The notes under the pieces are model-generated. The model had not been told where the DNA came from, ran no database searches, and saw nothing but the letters and a program-made list of their open reading frames with translations. 64,000 bases of DNA, taken from assembly GCF_026340565.1 (NCBI RefSeq), contig NZ_JAPEPB010000001.1, positions 1,860,001 through 1,924,000 on the forward strand, read 5' to 3'. The position numbers and the translations under genes are program-made. This document shows positions 52,367 through 60,989 of the stretch, in pieces; position 1 is the stretch's first letter; each line of letters opens with the position of its first letter. Origin of the DNA: Kitasatospora sp. NBC_01287 (lineage in GTDB: Bacteria > Actinomycetota > Actinomycetes > Streptomycetales > Streptomycetaceae).

Positions 52367-52389
52367 GACTACGACGGCAGGTCGTAGTC
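52367..52389. promoter_or_regulatory. 9-bp inverted repeat between divergent genes
   Basis: GACTACGAC-N5-GTCGTAGTC in the 442-bp space between the transglycosylase and the methyltransferase gene. A weaker copy (ACTACGACGG..GGTCGTCG) lies at about 52300-52317. Probably a transcription-factor site; the factor is unknown. I see no gene in the space. Confidence 0.6.
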
Positions 52390-52498
52390 CCGCTCGGCCT
52401 GTGGTCGTTGTCACCAGCTTCGCCACCGAGGGTGACCAGCCGATCGCCGAAGGAAATCGCTTGCATTGCCGGCGCCGTCACGGCCAGGCTGCTGGATC

Positions 52499-53308
52499 AT
52501 GACGAAGTCGCTCGCCCCGGAAGTCCTCGCCTACTACGACCGCGGCCAGGAGGCCGGCCGCCTGCTGCGCGGCAAGAACCAGCTGGAACTGTGGCGCACC
52601 CAGGACGTGCTGCGCCGACTGCTCGCCGCGGCCGCGCCGGACGGCCGGGCGCTGCGGGTGCTGGATGTGGGCGGCGGCGCGGGCGTCCACGCCGAGTGGC
52701 TGGCAGCCGACGGACATCAGGTGGAACTGCTCGACCCGGTCCCGCTGCACGTCGAGCAGGCAAGCCAACTGCCCGGCGTTACCGCTACGCTCGGTGACGC
52801 ACGCGAGCTGCCCGCCGCCGACGCGTCGGTGGACGTGGCGCTGCTGCTCGGCCCGCTCTACCACCTGCCCGAGCGCGCCGACCGGCTGCGCTCGCTGACC
52901 GAGGCCCGCCGGGTGGTGCGGCCCGGCGGCCTCGTGGTGGCCGCCACCATCAACCGGTTCGCCGGGCTCTACGACACGATGCGCAGCGGCGCGTACTTCG
53001 AGCCGGCCAACCGGGCGGCCACCGATGCCTGCGTGGCCACCGGCGAACTGCGTCCCGCCACCGACCAGAACCTCTTCACCACCGCCTACTTCCACCTGGC
53101 CGACGAGGTCCCGGCGGAGTTCACCGAGGCCGGGCTGATCGTGCACGGACAGTACGGCTTGGAGGGTGCGGCCTGGCTGCTGGGGATCGAGGAGCGGCTC
53201 GACGACCCGGCGCAGCGGGCGGTGGTGCTGGACGCGCTGCGCCGGGCCGAGTCGGAGCCCTCACTGCTCGGCATCAGCGGGCATCTGCTCACGGTGGGTA
53301 GTCACTGA
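52499..53308 (+). CDS. Class I SAM-dependent methyltransferase
   Basis: 269 residues from ATG at 52499. Motif I VLDVGGGAGVHAEWLAADGH, then VELLDPVPLHVEQA, ATLGDARELPAADASVDVAL, LLGPLYHLPERADRLRSLTE, ARRVVRPGGLVVAATIN. Substrate not visible. Free-standing gene followed by a terminator. Confidence 0.9.
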   Translation: MTKSLAPEVLAYYDRGQEAGRLLRGKNQLELWRTQDVLRRLLAAAAPDGRALRVLDVGGGAGVHAEWLAADGHQVELLDPVPLHVEQASQLPGVTATLGDARELPAADASVDVALLLGPLYHLPERADRLRSLTEARRVVRPGGLVVAATINRFAGLYDTMRSGAYFEPANRAATDACVATGELRPATDQNLFTTAYFHLADEVPAEFTEAGLIVHGQYGLEGAAWLLGIEERLDDPAQRAVVLDALRRAESEPSLLGISGHLLTVGSH

Positions 53309-53348
53309 CGGCCACTCGACCCCCCTCCCTGAACACCACTGACTGAAC

Positions 53349-53389
53349 ATCACTCAGCCGGATCCGGTCCCCGGGTCCGGCTGAGTGAT
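53349..53389. terminator. Hairpin terminator after methyltransferase gene
   Basis: Perfect 14-bp stem ATCACTCAGCCGGA / TCCGGCTGAGTGAT with a 13-nt loop, followed by TTGTTA. Confidence 0.85.
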
Positions 53390-53410
53390 TGTTAGGACTC
53401 TTGACAGATA

Positions 53411-53426
53411 AGTGGTCTAGTCCAAC
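53411..53426 (+). promoter_or_regulatory. DasR-like box (dre) in chitinase promoter
   Basis: AGTGGTCTAGTCCAAC agrees in at least 12 of 16 positions with the known DasR palindrome (ACTGGTCTAGACCACT). A perfect -35-like TTGACA stands at 53401-53406, so the box would lie within the promoter. DasR is the GlcNAc-responsive repressor of streptomycete chitinase genes. Confidence 0.8.
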
Positions 53427-53604
53427 CATAAGGTCTGTCCATCCGACCGGGATGCACTGTGGGGGTGTGACCACCGGCCGGCAGGGACTTGCCCTGCCCT
53501 GACCTGCCCACCCGCCCCCTACCGATCCGCGCCACCCCGACCACGACGCGAGGCCTCCGCGCCGCTCGTTGTCATGCCCATATCCGGTTCGGATCACCGC
53601 CGTT

Positions 53605-53684
53605 CACCGCACACCTCCGTCATCGCGCATCTCAGTCATCGCGCATCTCCGTAACCGCACATCTCCGTAACCGCACATCTCTGT
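53605..53684. repeat. Five 16-bp tandem repeats in chitinase leader
   Basis: Units such as CATCGCGCATCTCCGT and AACCGCACATCTCCGT follow each other without spacer, between the DasR-like box and the start codon. They probably lie in the 5' untranslated part of the mRNA. The remaining leader (53427-53729) shows nothing else clear. Confidence 0.88.
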
Positions 53685-53729
53685 CACCGCACCATCCCCC
53701 TTCCCGTTTCACGTCTGCTGGAGCACCGA

Positions 53730-55790
53730 ATGCGACTTCACAGATCCGTCCAGGCCGTGCTGACCGCCGGCGCCACGCTGGCCGCCTCGGCCGGCATGGT
53801 GATCGGCGCGACCACCGCCGCCCAGGCCGCCGCGCCCACGCCGCTGCCCGCCCACGTCTTCGCCCCGTACTTCGAGGCCTACAACGGCGACAACCCGGCC
53901 ACCCTGGCCTCCCAGTCGGGCAACAAGTACCTGTCGATGGCCTTCATCCAGGCCGCCACCAAGGGCTCGTGCACCGCCTACTGGAACGGCGACACGAGCA
54001 GCCCGGTCGCGGCCGCGACCTTCGGCAGCCAGATCAGCTCGATCCAGGCCGGCGGCGGCGACGTCGTCCCGTCCTTCGGCGGCTACGCCGCCGACGACGG
54101 CGGCACCGAGATCGCCGACAGCTGCACCGACGTTAACCAGATCGCGGCGCAGTACGAGAACGTGATCACCACGTACAACGTCAGCCGGATCGACCTCGAC
54201 ACCGAGGACAACTCGCTGACCAACACGGCCGGCATCGACCGCCGCAACAAGGCGATCAAGCTGGTCGAGGACTGGGCGACGGCGAACGGGCGCAACGTCC
54301 AGTTCTCCTACACGCTGCCGACCACCACCAGCGGGCTGGCCGCCAGCGGCCTGGCCGTGCTGAAGAACGCGGTCACCAACAACGCCCGGATCGACGTCGT
54401 CAACATCATGACGTTCGACTACTACGACGGTGCCACCCACGAGATGGCCACCGACGCGGAGAACGCCGCCAGCGGCCTCTACGGCCAGCTGGCCAAGCTC
54501 TACCCGACGAAGACGGCCGCCCAGCTCTGGGGGTCGATCGGGATCACCCTGATGCCCGGCATCGACGACTACGGCGCGGCCGAGACCACCACGGTCGCCG
54601 ACGCCGGCGCGGTGCAGAACTGGGCCACCACCAAGGGCGTCAACACCCTCTCGTTCTGGGCCCTGCAGCGCGACAACGGCGGCTGCCTCGGGACCGCCGG
54701 CTCCGACACCTGCTCCGGCATCAGCCAGGGCACCTGGGACTTCAGCCACGCCCTGGAGCCCTTCACCTCCGGCGGCGGCGTGGTCACCAACGACTTCTCG
54801 CTGAGCGCCTCCCCCGCGAGCGGCTCGGTGCTGCCCGGTGCCTCGACCAGCGCCACGGTCAGCACCGCCGTCACCTCCGGCAGCGCGCAGAGCGTCGCGC
54901 TCTCCGTCTCCGGCGCCCCGGCCGGCGTCACCGCCTCGCTCAGCCCGACCAGCGTGACGGCCGGCGGCAGCAGCACCCTCACCATCAGCACCACCGCGGC
55001 CGTCGCGCCCGGCAGCTACCCGCTGACCATCACCGGCACCGCCGCCTCCGGCAGCCACACTGCCACCTACACCCTGACCGTCAACGGGACCACCACCAAC
55101 GACTTCTCGCTGAGCGTCAGCCCGGCGAGCGGCTCGGTCACCGCCGGCGCGGGCGCCACCGCCGCGGTCAGCACCGCCGTCACCTCCGGCAGCGCGCAGA
55201 GCGTCGCGCTCTCCGTCTCCGGCGCCCCGGCCGGCGTCACCGCCTCGCTCAGCCCGACCAGCGTGACGGCCGGCGCCGGCAGCACCCTCACCATCAGCAC
55301 CACCGCGGCCGTCGCGCCCGGCAGCTACCCGCTGACCATCACCGGCACCGCCGCCTCCGGCAGCCACACCGCCACCTACACCCTGACCGTCAACGGCTCC
55401 AGCGGTGGCAGCGGCCTGGCCAACGGTGGCTTCGAGACCGGCAGCCTGAGCCCGTGGACCTGCCAGACCGGCGGCGCCGTGGTCAGCACCCCGGCGCACT
55501 CCGGCAGCCACGCGCTGCAGGTGACGCCCACCGCCGCGCAGACCGGTGAGTGCGACCAGGCCGTCACCCTGCTGCCCAACCACGCCTACACGCTGACGGG
55601 TTGGGTCCAGGGCAACTACGCCTACATCGGCGTCAGCGGCGGCGCCACCGGCTCCACCTGGGCCAACTCCAGCAGCTGGACCCAGCTGACCGTGCCGTTC
55701 ACCACGGACGCGACCGGCAAGGCCACCGTCTACGTGCACGGCTGGTACGGCCAGGGCAACGTCCTCGCGGACGACTTCGCGATCAACTAG
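53730..55790 (+). CDS. Secreted GH18 chitinase with two Ig-like repeats and CBM-like end
   Basis: 686 residues. Signal peptide 1-34 (AQAA). GH18 barrel 38-345: [61 protein letters not shown] with catalytic Glu159 in D-x-D-x-[34 protein letters not shown]. Two ~103-residue Ig-like modules (NDFSLS..PASGSV...) begin at about 354 and 457 and are nearly identical at DNA level. Last 120 residues form a CBM4/9-like sandwich ([14 protein letters not shown]). Degrades chitin outside the cell; promoter has a DasR-like box. Confidence 0.94.
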   Translation: MRLHRSVQAVLTAGATLAASAGMVIGATTAAQAAAPTPLPAHVFAPYFEAYNGDNPATLASQSGNKYLSMAFIQAATKGSCTAYWNGDTSSPVAAATFGSQISSIQAGGGDVVPSFGGYAADDGGTEIADSCTDVNQIAAQYENVITTYNVSRIDLDTEDNSLTNTAGIDRRNKAIKLVEDWATANGRNVQFSYTLPTTTSGLAASGLAVLKNAVTNNARIDVVNIMTFDYYDGATHEMATDAENAASGLYGQLAKLYPTKTAAQLWGSIGITLMPGIDDYGAAETTTVADAGAVQNWATTKGVNTLSFWALQRDNGGCLGTAGSDTCSGISQGTWDFSHALEPFTSGGGVVTNDFSLSASPASGSVLPGASTSATVSTAVTSGSAQSVALSVSGAPAGVTASLSPTSVTAGGSSTLTISTTAAVAPGSYPLTITGTAASGSHTATYTLTVNGTTTNDFSLSVSPASGSVTAGAGATAAVSTAVTSGSAQSVALSVSGAPAGVTASLSPTSVTAGAGSTLTISTTAAVAPGSYPLTITGTAASGSHTATYTLTVNGSSGGSGLANGGFETGSLSPWTCQTGGAVVSTPAHSGSHALQVTPTAAQTGECDQAVTLLPNHAYTLTGWVQGNYAYIGVSGGATGSTWANSSSWTQLTVPFTTDATGKATVYVHGWYGQGNVLADDFAIN

Positions 55791-55835
55791 CCCCGCCCGC
55801 CCGGGGCCGGACACCGCTCCGGCCCCGCACACCTG

Positions 55836-55873
55836 CCCCCGGTCCGCCGCCCGCACGGGCGGCGGACCGGGGG
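55836..55873. terminator. Hairpin terminator after chitinase gene
   Basis: Perfect 17-bp GC stem (55836-55852 / 55857-55873) with 4-nt loop, between convergent genes. Confidence 0.87.
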
Positions 55874-55911
55874 CCGATGCCGTTCTGACGCCTCGTCAGA
55901 ATTCCTAACGC

Positions 55912-56595
55912 TCAACGCTGCTGGTCGAGGAAGGCGCGGAAGAGGTCCACCTCGGCGCCCGTGAGCGGGTCACCGTGGCCGAAGCCGACGGCCCTGACAT
56001 CGGCGGGGATCCGACTCAGGGCCCCCGCCCGGGCGGCGGGGTCGAAGGAGAACATCGCCGGCCCCAGCCCGAGCTTGCTGCCGCGGAACAGGGCGTCGCC
56101 GACCAGCGCGGCGCCGGCGGGCTCGTGCAGCAGGACGATGTGGCCCGGCGTGTGGCCGGGGGTGTGGACGACCCGCAGCCCGCCGGAGCCCTCGACCAGG
56201 TCGCCGTCCTCCAGGACCTCGTCGGCCTCGAACGGCGTCCACCGGCCGAGCGGCAGGTTGTCGAGCCCGCGGGCCAGCACGCCGGAGCGGCACCCGGCCG
56301 GCACCCGGCCGGCCGGCAGCCAGGCGGCGTCGGCACGGTGGATGAGCACCCTGGCACCGGTGCGCGCCCGCAGCTCGGGGACCGCCTGCACGTGGTCGGG
56401 GTGGGCGTGGGTGATGACGATGCCGGTGACGTCGGCGGGCCTGCGGCCCAGCTCCTCGATCGCCTTCAGCAGCGCGCCGACCCCCTTGGCCAGGCCCCCG
56501 TCGACCAGGATCAGGCCCGCGTCGCCTTCGACCACGAAGGCGTTGCTGGTCTTGGAGGTGGCGACGTGGGTCACGCCGGGTGCGACGGACAGCAT
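55912..56595 (-). CDS. Metallo-beta-lactamase-fold hydrolase
   Basis: 227 residues from ATG at 56595 with AAGGAG upstream. Metal-binding THAHPDHVQAVPEL (H-x-H-x-D-H), VVHTPGHTPGHIVLLHEP, VGDALFRGSK, VGFGHGDPLTGAE give the full ligand set. Glyoxalase II-like hydrolase of unknown substrate. Divergent from the epimerase gene with a palindromic region between. Confidence 0.92.
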   Translation of the reverse strand: MLSVAPGVTHVATSKTSNAFVVEGDAGLILVDGGLAKGVGALLKAIEELGRRPADVTGIVITHAHPDHVQAVPELRARTGARVLIHRADAAWLPAGRVPAGCRSGVLARGLDNLPLGRWTPFEADEVLEDGDLVEGSGGLRVVHTPGHTPGHIVLLHEPAGAALVGDALFRGSKLGLGPAMFSFDPAARAGALSRIPADVRAVGFGHGDPLTGAEVDLFRAFLDQQR

Positions 56596-56642
56596 GCGGT
56601 TCTCCTTGCGACGATTCCATGAACTAATCATTCATCGATAGA

Positions 56643-56656
56643 ATGGTTCGTACCAT
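56643..56656. promoter_or_regulatory. Palindrome in divergent promoter region
   Basis: ATGGTTCGTACCAT (arms ATGGT/ACCAT), next to a second imperfect pair CATTC-N7-GAATG (about 56631-56647). Both lie between the divergent MBL and epimerase genes and may be operators controlling both. Confidence 0.5.
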
Positions 56657-56760
56657 AGCAGGTCTTGGCGCCGTGTCGCTCCGCACAGCCGCGGGCGAGG
56701 GCGGGGGCGGGGCACCCGCCCGGCGCGCCCGAAAGCGCCGCCCCGACCCCGGGAGTGACC

Positions 56761-57753
56761 GTGCGTCAGGTCCTGATCATCGGTGTGACCGGGACCGTCG
56801 GCCACCCGCCGGCCCGTCAACTCATCGAGCGCGGCGACCGGGTACGGGCGCTGGTGCGCGATCCGGACCGGACCGGACGGGTGCTGCCGGCCGGGGTGCT
56901 CGCGGTCGTGGGGGACGTCACCGACGCCGCCTCCGTGCGGGCCGCGGTCGCGGGCTGCGACACCGTCTTCCACACCGCCGGGCTGCCCGAGCAGTGGCTG
57001 CGGGACAAGGCGCAGTTCCACCGGGTCAACGTCACCGGCACCGGGCACCTGGTGGACGCGGCGCTCGCCGAGGGGGTGGCCTGCTTCGTGCACACCAGCA
57101 CCATGGACGTCTTCGAGCGCCCGCAGGACGGCGCCTTCGACGAGTCCGTGCTCGCGCACGCGCCGCTCGGCACCGCCTACGAGCGCTCCAAGCAGGAGGC
57201 CGACCGGCTGGTCACCGAGGCGGTCGCGACCCGCGGCCTGCCCGCCCGGATCACCCACCCCGCCGCGGTCTTCGGTCCCGGGCCGACCCGGGCCACCGCC
57301 CTCAACCGGATGCTGGTGGACCTGGCCAGGGGCCGGGTGCCGATGCTGCCTCCCGGCGGCATGGCGGTGGTCTTCAACGAGGACCTGGCGCGCGGGCACC
57401 TGCTGGCCGCCGAGGCGCCCATCGGCTCGCGCTACCTCTTCGCCGACCGCTACCTGGAACTGCCGGCCCTCGCCGAGTTGGTGCGGTCGGTGCGCCCCGG
57501 CGCCCGGGTCCCGCTGACCCTGGCGGCGCCCGCCGCCTGGGTCTTCGCGGCGGTCGGCGAGCTGACCGCGAGGGTCACCGGCAGCGCCCCGCAACTCTCC
57601 TTCGGCGAGCTGCACTTCCTGAGCTCCGAGGTGACGCCCGATGCCGCGCTGGCCCGGCGCGAACTGGGCTGGACCGCCACCGAGCCGGCCACCGCCGTCA
57701 CGGCGACGCTGCAGCACTTCAAGGCGCTCACAGCAGCTTCCCGGGATTCATGA
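56761..57753 (+). CDS. NAD(P)-dependent epimerase/reductase (extended SDR)
   Basis: 330 residues; GTG at 56761 chosen because GGGAG lies 5 nt upstream. Rossmann motif VLIIGVTGTVGHPPARQLIE, then RALVRDPDRTGRVLPAGVLA, VVGDVTDAASVRAAVAGCDT-VFHTAG, STMDVFERP, active-site Y-x-x-x-K in AYERSKQEADRL, and PAAVFGPGPTRATALNRML. Atypical His-Pro in the glycine loop (GTVGHPP). Substrate unknown. Its 3' end overlaps the converging oxidase gene by 26 bp. Confidence 0.88.
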   Translation: MRQVLIIGVTGTVGHPPARQLIERGDRVRALVRDPDRTGRVLPAGVLAVVGDVTDAASVRAAVAGCDTVFHTAGLPEQWLRDKAQFHRVNVTGTGHLVDAALAEGVACFVHTSTMDVFERPQDGAFDESVLAHAPLGTAYERSKQEADRLVTEAVATRGLPARITHPAAVFGPGPTRATALNRMLVDLARGRVPMLPPGGMAVVFNEDLARGHLLAAEAPIGSRYLFADRYLELPALAELVRSVRPGARVPLTLAAPAAWVFAAVGELTARVTGSAPQLSFGELHFLSSEVTPDAALARRELGWTATEPATAVTATLQHFKALTAASRDS

Positions 57754-59155
57754 TCCCCTGCGGGTCCAGCGCCGCCTTCACCGTGCGCAGCAGCGTGAGT
57801 TCCAGCGGCGAGCGGGCCTGCGCCAGCGCCTCCCGCTTGAGCACGCCGATCCCGTGCTCGGCGCTGATGCTGCCGCCGAACTCGCCCACCACCCGGTAGA
57901 CCACTGCTGAACTTCCTTGCCCAGCGAGCACGTTGAGGTGAACGTTGCCATCGCCCACATGCCCGAAGGCGTTCACCACCGCGCCGGGGCACTCCCGGGC
58001 CAGCGCGGCCTGCGCCGCTTGGAGGAACTCGGCGATGGCGCCCAGCGGCACGCTCACGTCGTGCTTCATCGCCCCGCCCGCACGCTTCTCGGCCTCCGGC
58101 AACGCCTCGCGCAGCGCCCAGAACGCGCGCGCCTGGGCCCGGTCGAGGGCCGGCACCGCGTCCACCGCCACCCCGCGCTCGATCGCCTCGGCCAGCAGGC
58201 CCTCCAACTGCGTGGCCAGCGCCCCGCCGTCCCGGGCCGCGCTCGCCTCCACCAGCACGTACCAAGGGTGCGGCCGGTCGAACGGGTCCCGGTGGCCGGT
58301 CAGCCGGTCGAGCACCAGGTCGAGCCCGGTGCGGCCGAACAGCTCCAGCGCGGTGAGCCGCTCCTCCAGCCGTTCGCGGGCCAGCGCCAGCAGCCCGGTG
58401 AGCGCGCCGGGGCCGGGCAGCGCGAGCAGGGCGACGGCGTGGTGCCGGGTGGCGGGGAAGAGCCGCAGGGTGGCGGCGGTGACGATGCCCAGGGTGCCCT
58501 CGGAGCCGATCAGCAGTTGTTTGAGGTCGTAGCCGGTGTTGTCCTTGCGCAGGGTGCGCAGCCCGTGCCACACCTGACCGTCCGGCAGCACCGCCTCCAG
58601 GCCGAGGACCAGGTCACGGGTCATGCCGTAGCGCAGCACGTTGCTGCCGCCGGCGTTGGTGGCGACCACCCCGCCGATCCGGCAGCTGCCCTCGGAGGCG
58701 AGCCGCAGCGGGAAGAGCAGCCCCGCTGCGGCGGCGGCCCGCTGGACGTCGGCGACCACGCAGCCGGCCTCGGCGGTGAGCGCGAAGTCGGCCGGCGCCA
58801 CGCTGCGGATCCGGTTCAACTCGCGCACGCTCAGCACCACCTGGGTCCCGGTGCCGAGCGGCAGCGCGCCGCCGACCAACCCGGTGCCGCCGGCGAACGG
58901 GACCACCGGCACCCCGTGGCGGGCGCAGAGCGCGACCGCCGTGGCCACCTCGGCGGTGTCGCGCGGGCGCAGCACCGCGGCCGGGTGCGCGGGCAGCAGT
59001 CCGCGCTCGTCGCGCACGAAGGCGGCGGCAGGCTCGTCCGGGGCGAGCACCCGGCCCGGCCCCAACGCCCTGCGCAGTTCGGCGAGCGCCGTGCTCAGCC
59101 CGCCGACCTGGGCAGTTGCGGGATCCGTTGCGGGATCTGTCGCGGGATTCGTCAC
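57728..59155 (-). CDS. FAD-linked oxidase, GlcD/D-2-hydroxyacid dehydrogenase type
   Basis: 475 residues. N-terminus has a short ATDPATDPAT repeat. FAD PP-loop VPVVPFAGGTGLVGGALPLG, LTAEAGCVVADVQRAAAAAG, SCRIGGVVATNAGGSNVLRY, GMTRDLVLGLEAVLPDGQVW, QLLIGSEGTLGIVTAATLRL; C-terminal metal/substrate part KHDVSVPLGAIAEFL, GHVGDGNVHLNVL, GEFGGSISAEHGIGVLKREA, LDPQGIMNPGKLL. Oxidises a D-2-hydroxy acid such as D-lactate, glycolate or D-2-hydroxyglutarate. Confidence 0.93.
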   Translation of the reverse strand: MTNPATDPATDPATAQVGGLSTALAELRRALGPGRVLAPDEPAAAFVRDERGLLPAHPAAVLRPRDTAEVATAVALCARHGVPVVPFAGGTGLVGGALPLGTGTQVVLSVRELNRIRSVAPADFALTAEAGCVVADVQRAAAAAGLLFPLRLASEGSCRIGGVVATNAGGSNVLRYGMTRDLVLGLEAVLPDGQVWHGLRTLRKDNTGYDLKQLLIGSEGTLGIVTAATLRLFPATRHHAVALLALPGPGALTGLLALARERLEERLTALELFGRTGLDLVLDRLTGHRDPFDRPHPWYVLVEASAARDGGALATQLEGLLAEAIERGVAVDAVPALDRAQARAFWALREALPEAEKRAGGAMKHDVSVPLGAIAEFLQAAQAALARECPGAVVNAFGHVGDGNVHLNVLAGQGSSAVVYRVVGEFGGSISAEHGIGVLKREALAQARSPLELTLLRTVKAALDPQGIMNPGKLL

Positions 59156-59205
59156 AGGATCAACGGTATCCCCCCGCCACCGGCCCCTCGGCTAGATTGC
59201 GCGGT

Positions 59206-59874
59206 ATGACGAGCACATCGCAGTCCACCGACCTCTTCGACGCGCTGAGCGCCGGCGCCGTCCGCGATCCCGCCGAGCTGCGCGCGATCTACGAGGCGCC
59301 GAGCCAGGCCGCGATGCACAAGCAGGTGGACCGGATCCACGACGTGGCGCGGCGGCTGATCGGCTGCTCCTCCTTCGTGCTGGTGGCGAGCGCGGACCCG
59401 GCGGGGCACTGCGACGTGAGCCCGCGCGGCGGCCCGCCCGGGTTCGTCGCGGTGCTGGACGAGCACACCCTGGCGATCCCGGACGCGACCGGCAACAAGC
59501 GGCTGGACTCGCTGCACAACATCGTCGCCACCGGCCGGGCCGGGCTGCTCTTCCTGATCCCGGGGCGCAACGACACGCTGCGGGTGAACGGCCGGGCCTG
59601 CGTCTCGACCGATCCGCAGCTGCTCGCCCAGCTGACCGCCGTCGGCAAGCCGCCGCGCAGCGCGATCGTGCTGCGGGTCGAGGAGGTCTACGGGCACTGC
59701 CCCAAGTCGCTGCTGCGCGGCCTGATGTGGAAGCCCGAGCAGTGGCTGCCCAAGGACGCCGTCCCGAGCTCGGCCGAGGTGACGCTCGCCCACCTCTCGG
59801 TCACCCTGGACGGCCTGACCCTGGAGCAGGTCGAGCAGAACGAGCGCGACGCGCTGCTGCACCGTTACGAGTAG
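59206..59874 (+). CDS. Pyridoxamine 5'-phosphate oxidase-fold protein (MSMEG_1061-like)
   Basis: 222 residues. LRAIYEAPSQAAMHKQVDRI, HCDVSPRGGPPGFVAVLDEH, TLAIPDATGNKRLDSLHNIV, GLLFLIPGRNDTLRVNGRAC and VYGHCPKSLLRGLMWKPEQW are the pattern of this FMN/F420-binding subfamily. Likely a flavin-dependent oxidoreductase; substrate unknown. Divergent from the oxidase gene. Confidence 0.9.
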   Translation: MTSTSQSTDLFDALSAGAVRDPAELRAIYEAPSQAAMHKQVDRIHDVARRLIGCSSFVLVASADPAGHCDVSPRGGPPGFVAVLDEHTLAIPDATGNKRLDSLHNIVATGRAGLLFLIPGRNDTLRVNGRACVSTDPQLLAQLTAVGKPPRSAIVLRVEEVYGHCPKSLLRGLMWKPEQWLPKDAVPSSAEVTLAHLSVTLDGLTLEQVEQNERDALLHRYE

Positions 59875-59923
59875 CCCGACTGCCCTCGGCCTGCTGCCGC
59901 GCTCGGCACCTACCCCTCGGCAC

Positions 59924-60439
59924 CTACCCCTCGGCGCGGGCCAGCAGCTCGACGGCGTGGGCGCCGTCGATCGACTGGCGGATCACGTCGGCGTGGCCGG
60001 CGTGCCGGGCGGTCTCCTCGATCAGGTGCAGCAGCACCCAGCGGGCCGACCACTGGGCCGCCTGCTCGTTCGCGCAGGCAACGCCGAGGTCGGGCAGCTC
60101 GGCGATGATCCGCTCGGTCTCCTCCGCCGCCCGCCGGTAGGCCGCCAGCAGCGCCGGGACCGTCTCCCCCGGCGCACGGGTGAGGTCCGCACCGGGGTCG
60201 GTCATCGGCCACAACCCCGGCAGCGGGCGCCCGGCCAGCGCGGCCACCACCCAACGCCGCTCGGTGACGGCGCCGTGCTTGAGCAGACCGGCCAACGAGA
60301 GCTCGCTGGCACTCGGCACCGACCAGGCCTGCTCCTCCGTCAGACCCAGCACCGCGTGGGCCAGGGCGGCGCGCTGCTGAGCGAGGAAGGCGAGCAGCGC
60401 GGTGCGCTCGTCGGCGACCGCCGGGACGAAGCGGGGCAT
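59924..60439 (-). CDS. DinB-family protein (DUF664)
   Basis: 171 residues; ATG with AGGAGG upstream. Four-helix DinB fold: ERTALLAFLAQQRAALAHAV, ELSLAGLLKHGAVTERRWVV and HLIEETARHAGHADVIRQSI-DG supply the three metal His. Such proteins include thiol-dependent transferases; role here unknown. Confidence 0.92.
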   Translation of the reverse strand: MPRFVPAVADERTALLAFLAQQRAALAHAVLGLTEEQAWSVPSASELSLAGLLKHGAVTERRWVVAALAGRPLPGLWPMTDPGADLTRAPGETVPALLAAYRRAAEETERIIAELPDLGVACANEQAAQWSARWVLLHLIEETARHAGHADVIRQSIDGAHAVELLARAEG

Positions 60440-60989
60440 GGGGACCTCCTGGAGAGCTGTTCCTCCTCACCATCGCACGCCCCACCGACACCACGGCCGC
60501 AGGTGGCGCCGTACCGCTCTCCAGCCTGCTCCGCCGCTGCCCCATCACGTGCCTGACGGCCGGTCCGGTGGTCCGGCTTCCGTCCACCGCGAGCTCGGCG
60601 CCGGCCACACAGCAGCCCGCTTCCGCCACCGACCTGACCCCGGCGGCGTTGAACCTGCCCGAGGTCCCACCACGCTCGGCCGTGACTGGCTCCGGATTTC
60701 TCTTGAGTAAACCGGAGACAGCAAATGGCTCGAACGTGCTGCGGGTCATTGGAATCGAGACCGAATCGCTTTCCACCTGCGTAACTTTTGCCCCTTGAGT
60801 AACCCTGGACACTTCCGACATGAAGGCTACTGAAACACTCACTGAATCTTCCGGAAGGCATTGATGCGATTCAGCCAATCGTTCGATCTCTTCCTAAATA
60901 TGTCGCACACTGACGGATTCATCAACTAGACATGGACATGCATGCGCGACAGGGGATCGCGAGGCACCATCTACTCTGTGGGGGATCTG
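60440..60989. other. Intergenic region, A/T-richer leader of the RHS gene
   Basis: No gene with good support. From about 60690 to 60960 base composition falls well below the window average, with stretches such as TCTTCCTAAATATGTC. It is probably the promoter region of the following RHS gene and may mark transferred DNA. Confidence 0.45.

Noticed and set aside
52057-52498. c-di-AMP (ydaO) riboswitch before the lytic transglycosylase
   Set aside because: Such leaders occur before some actinobacterial wall hydrolases, but I could not find the conserved core elements here.
53605-53684. CRISPR-like array
   Set aside because: Repeats are 16 bp, contiguous and without spacers; no cas gene in the window. 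The same holds for 33300-33364 and 44731-44828.
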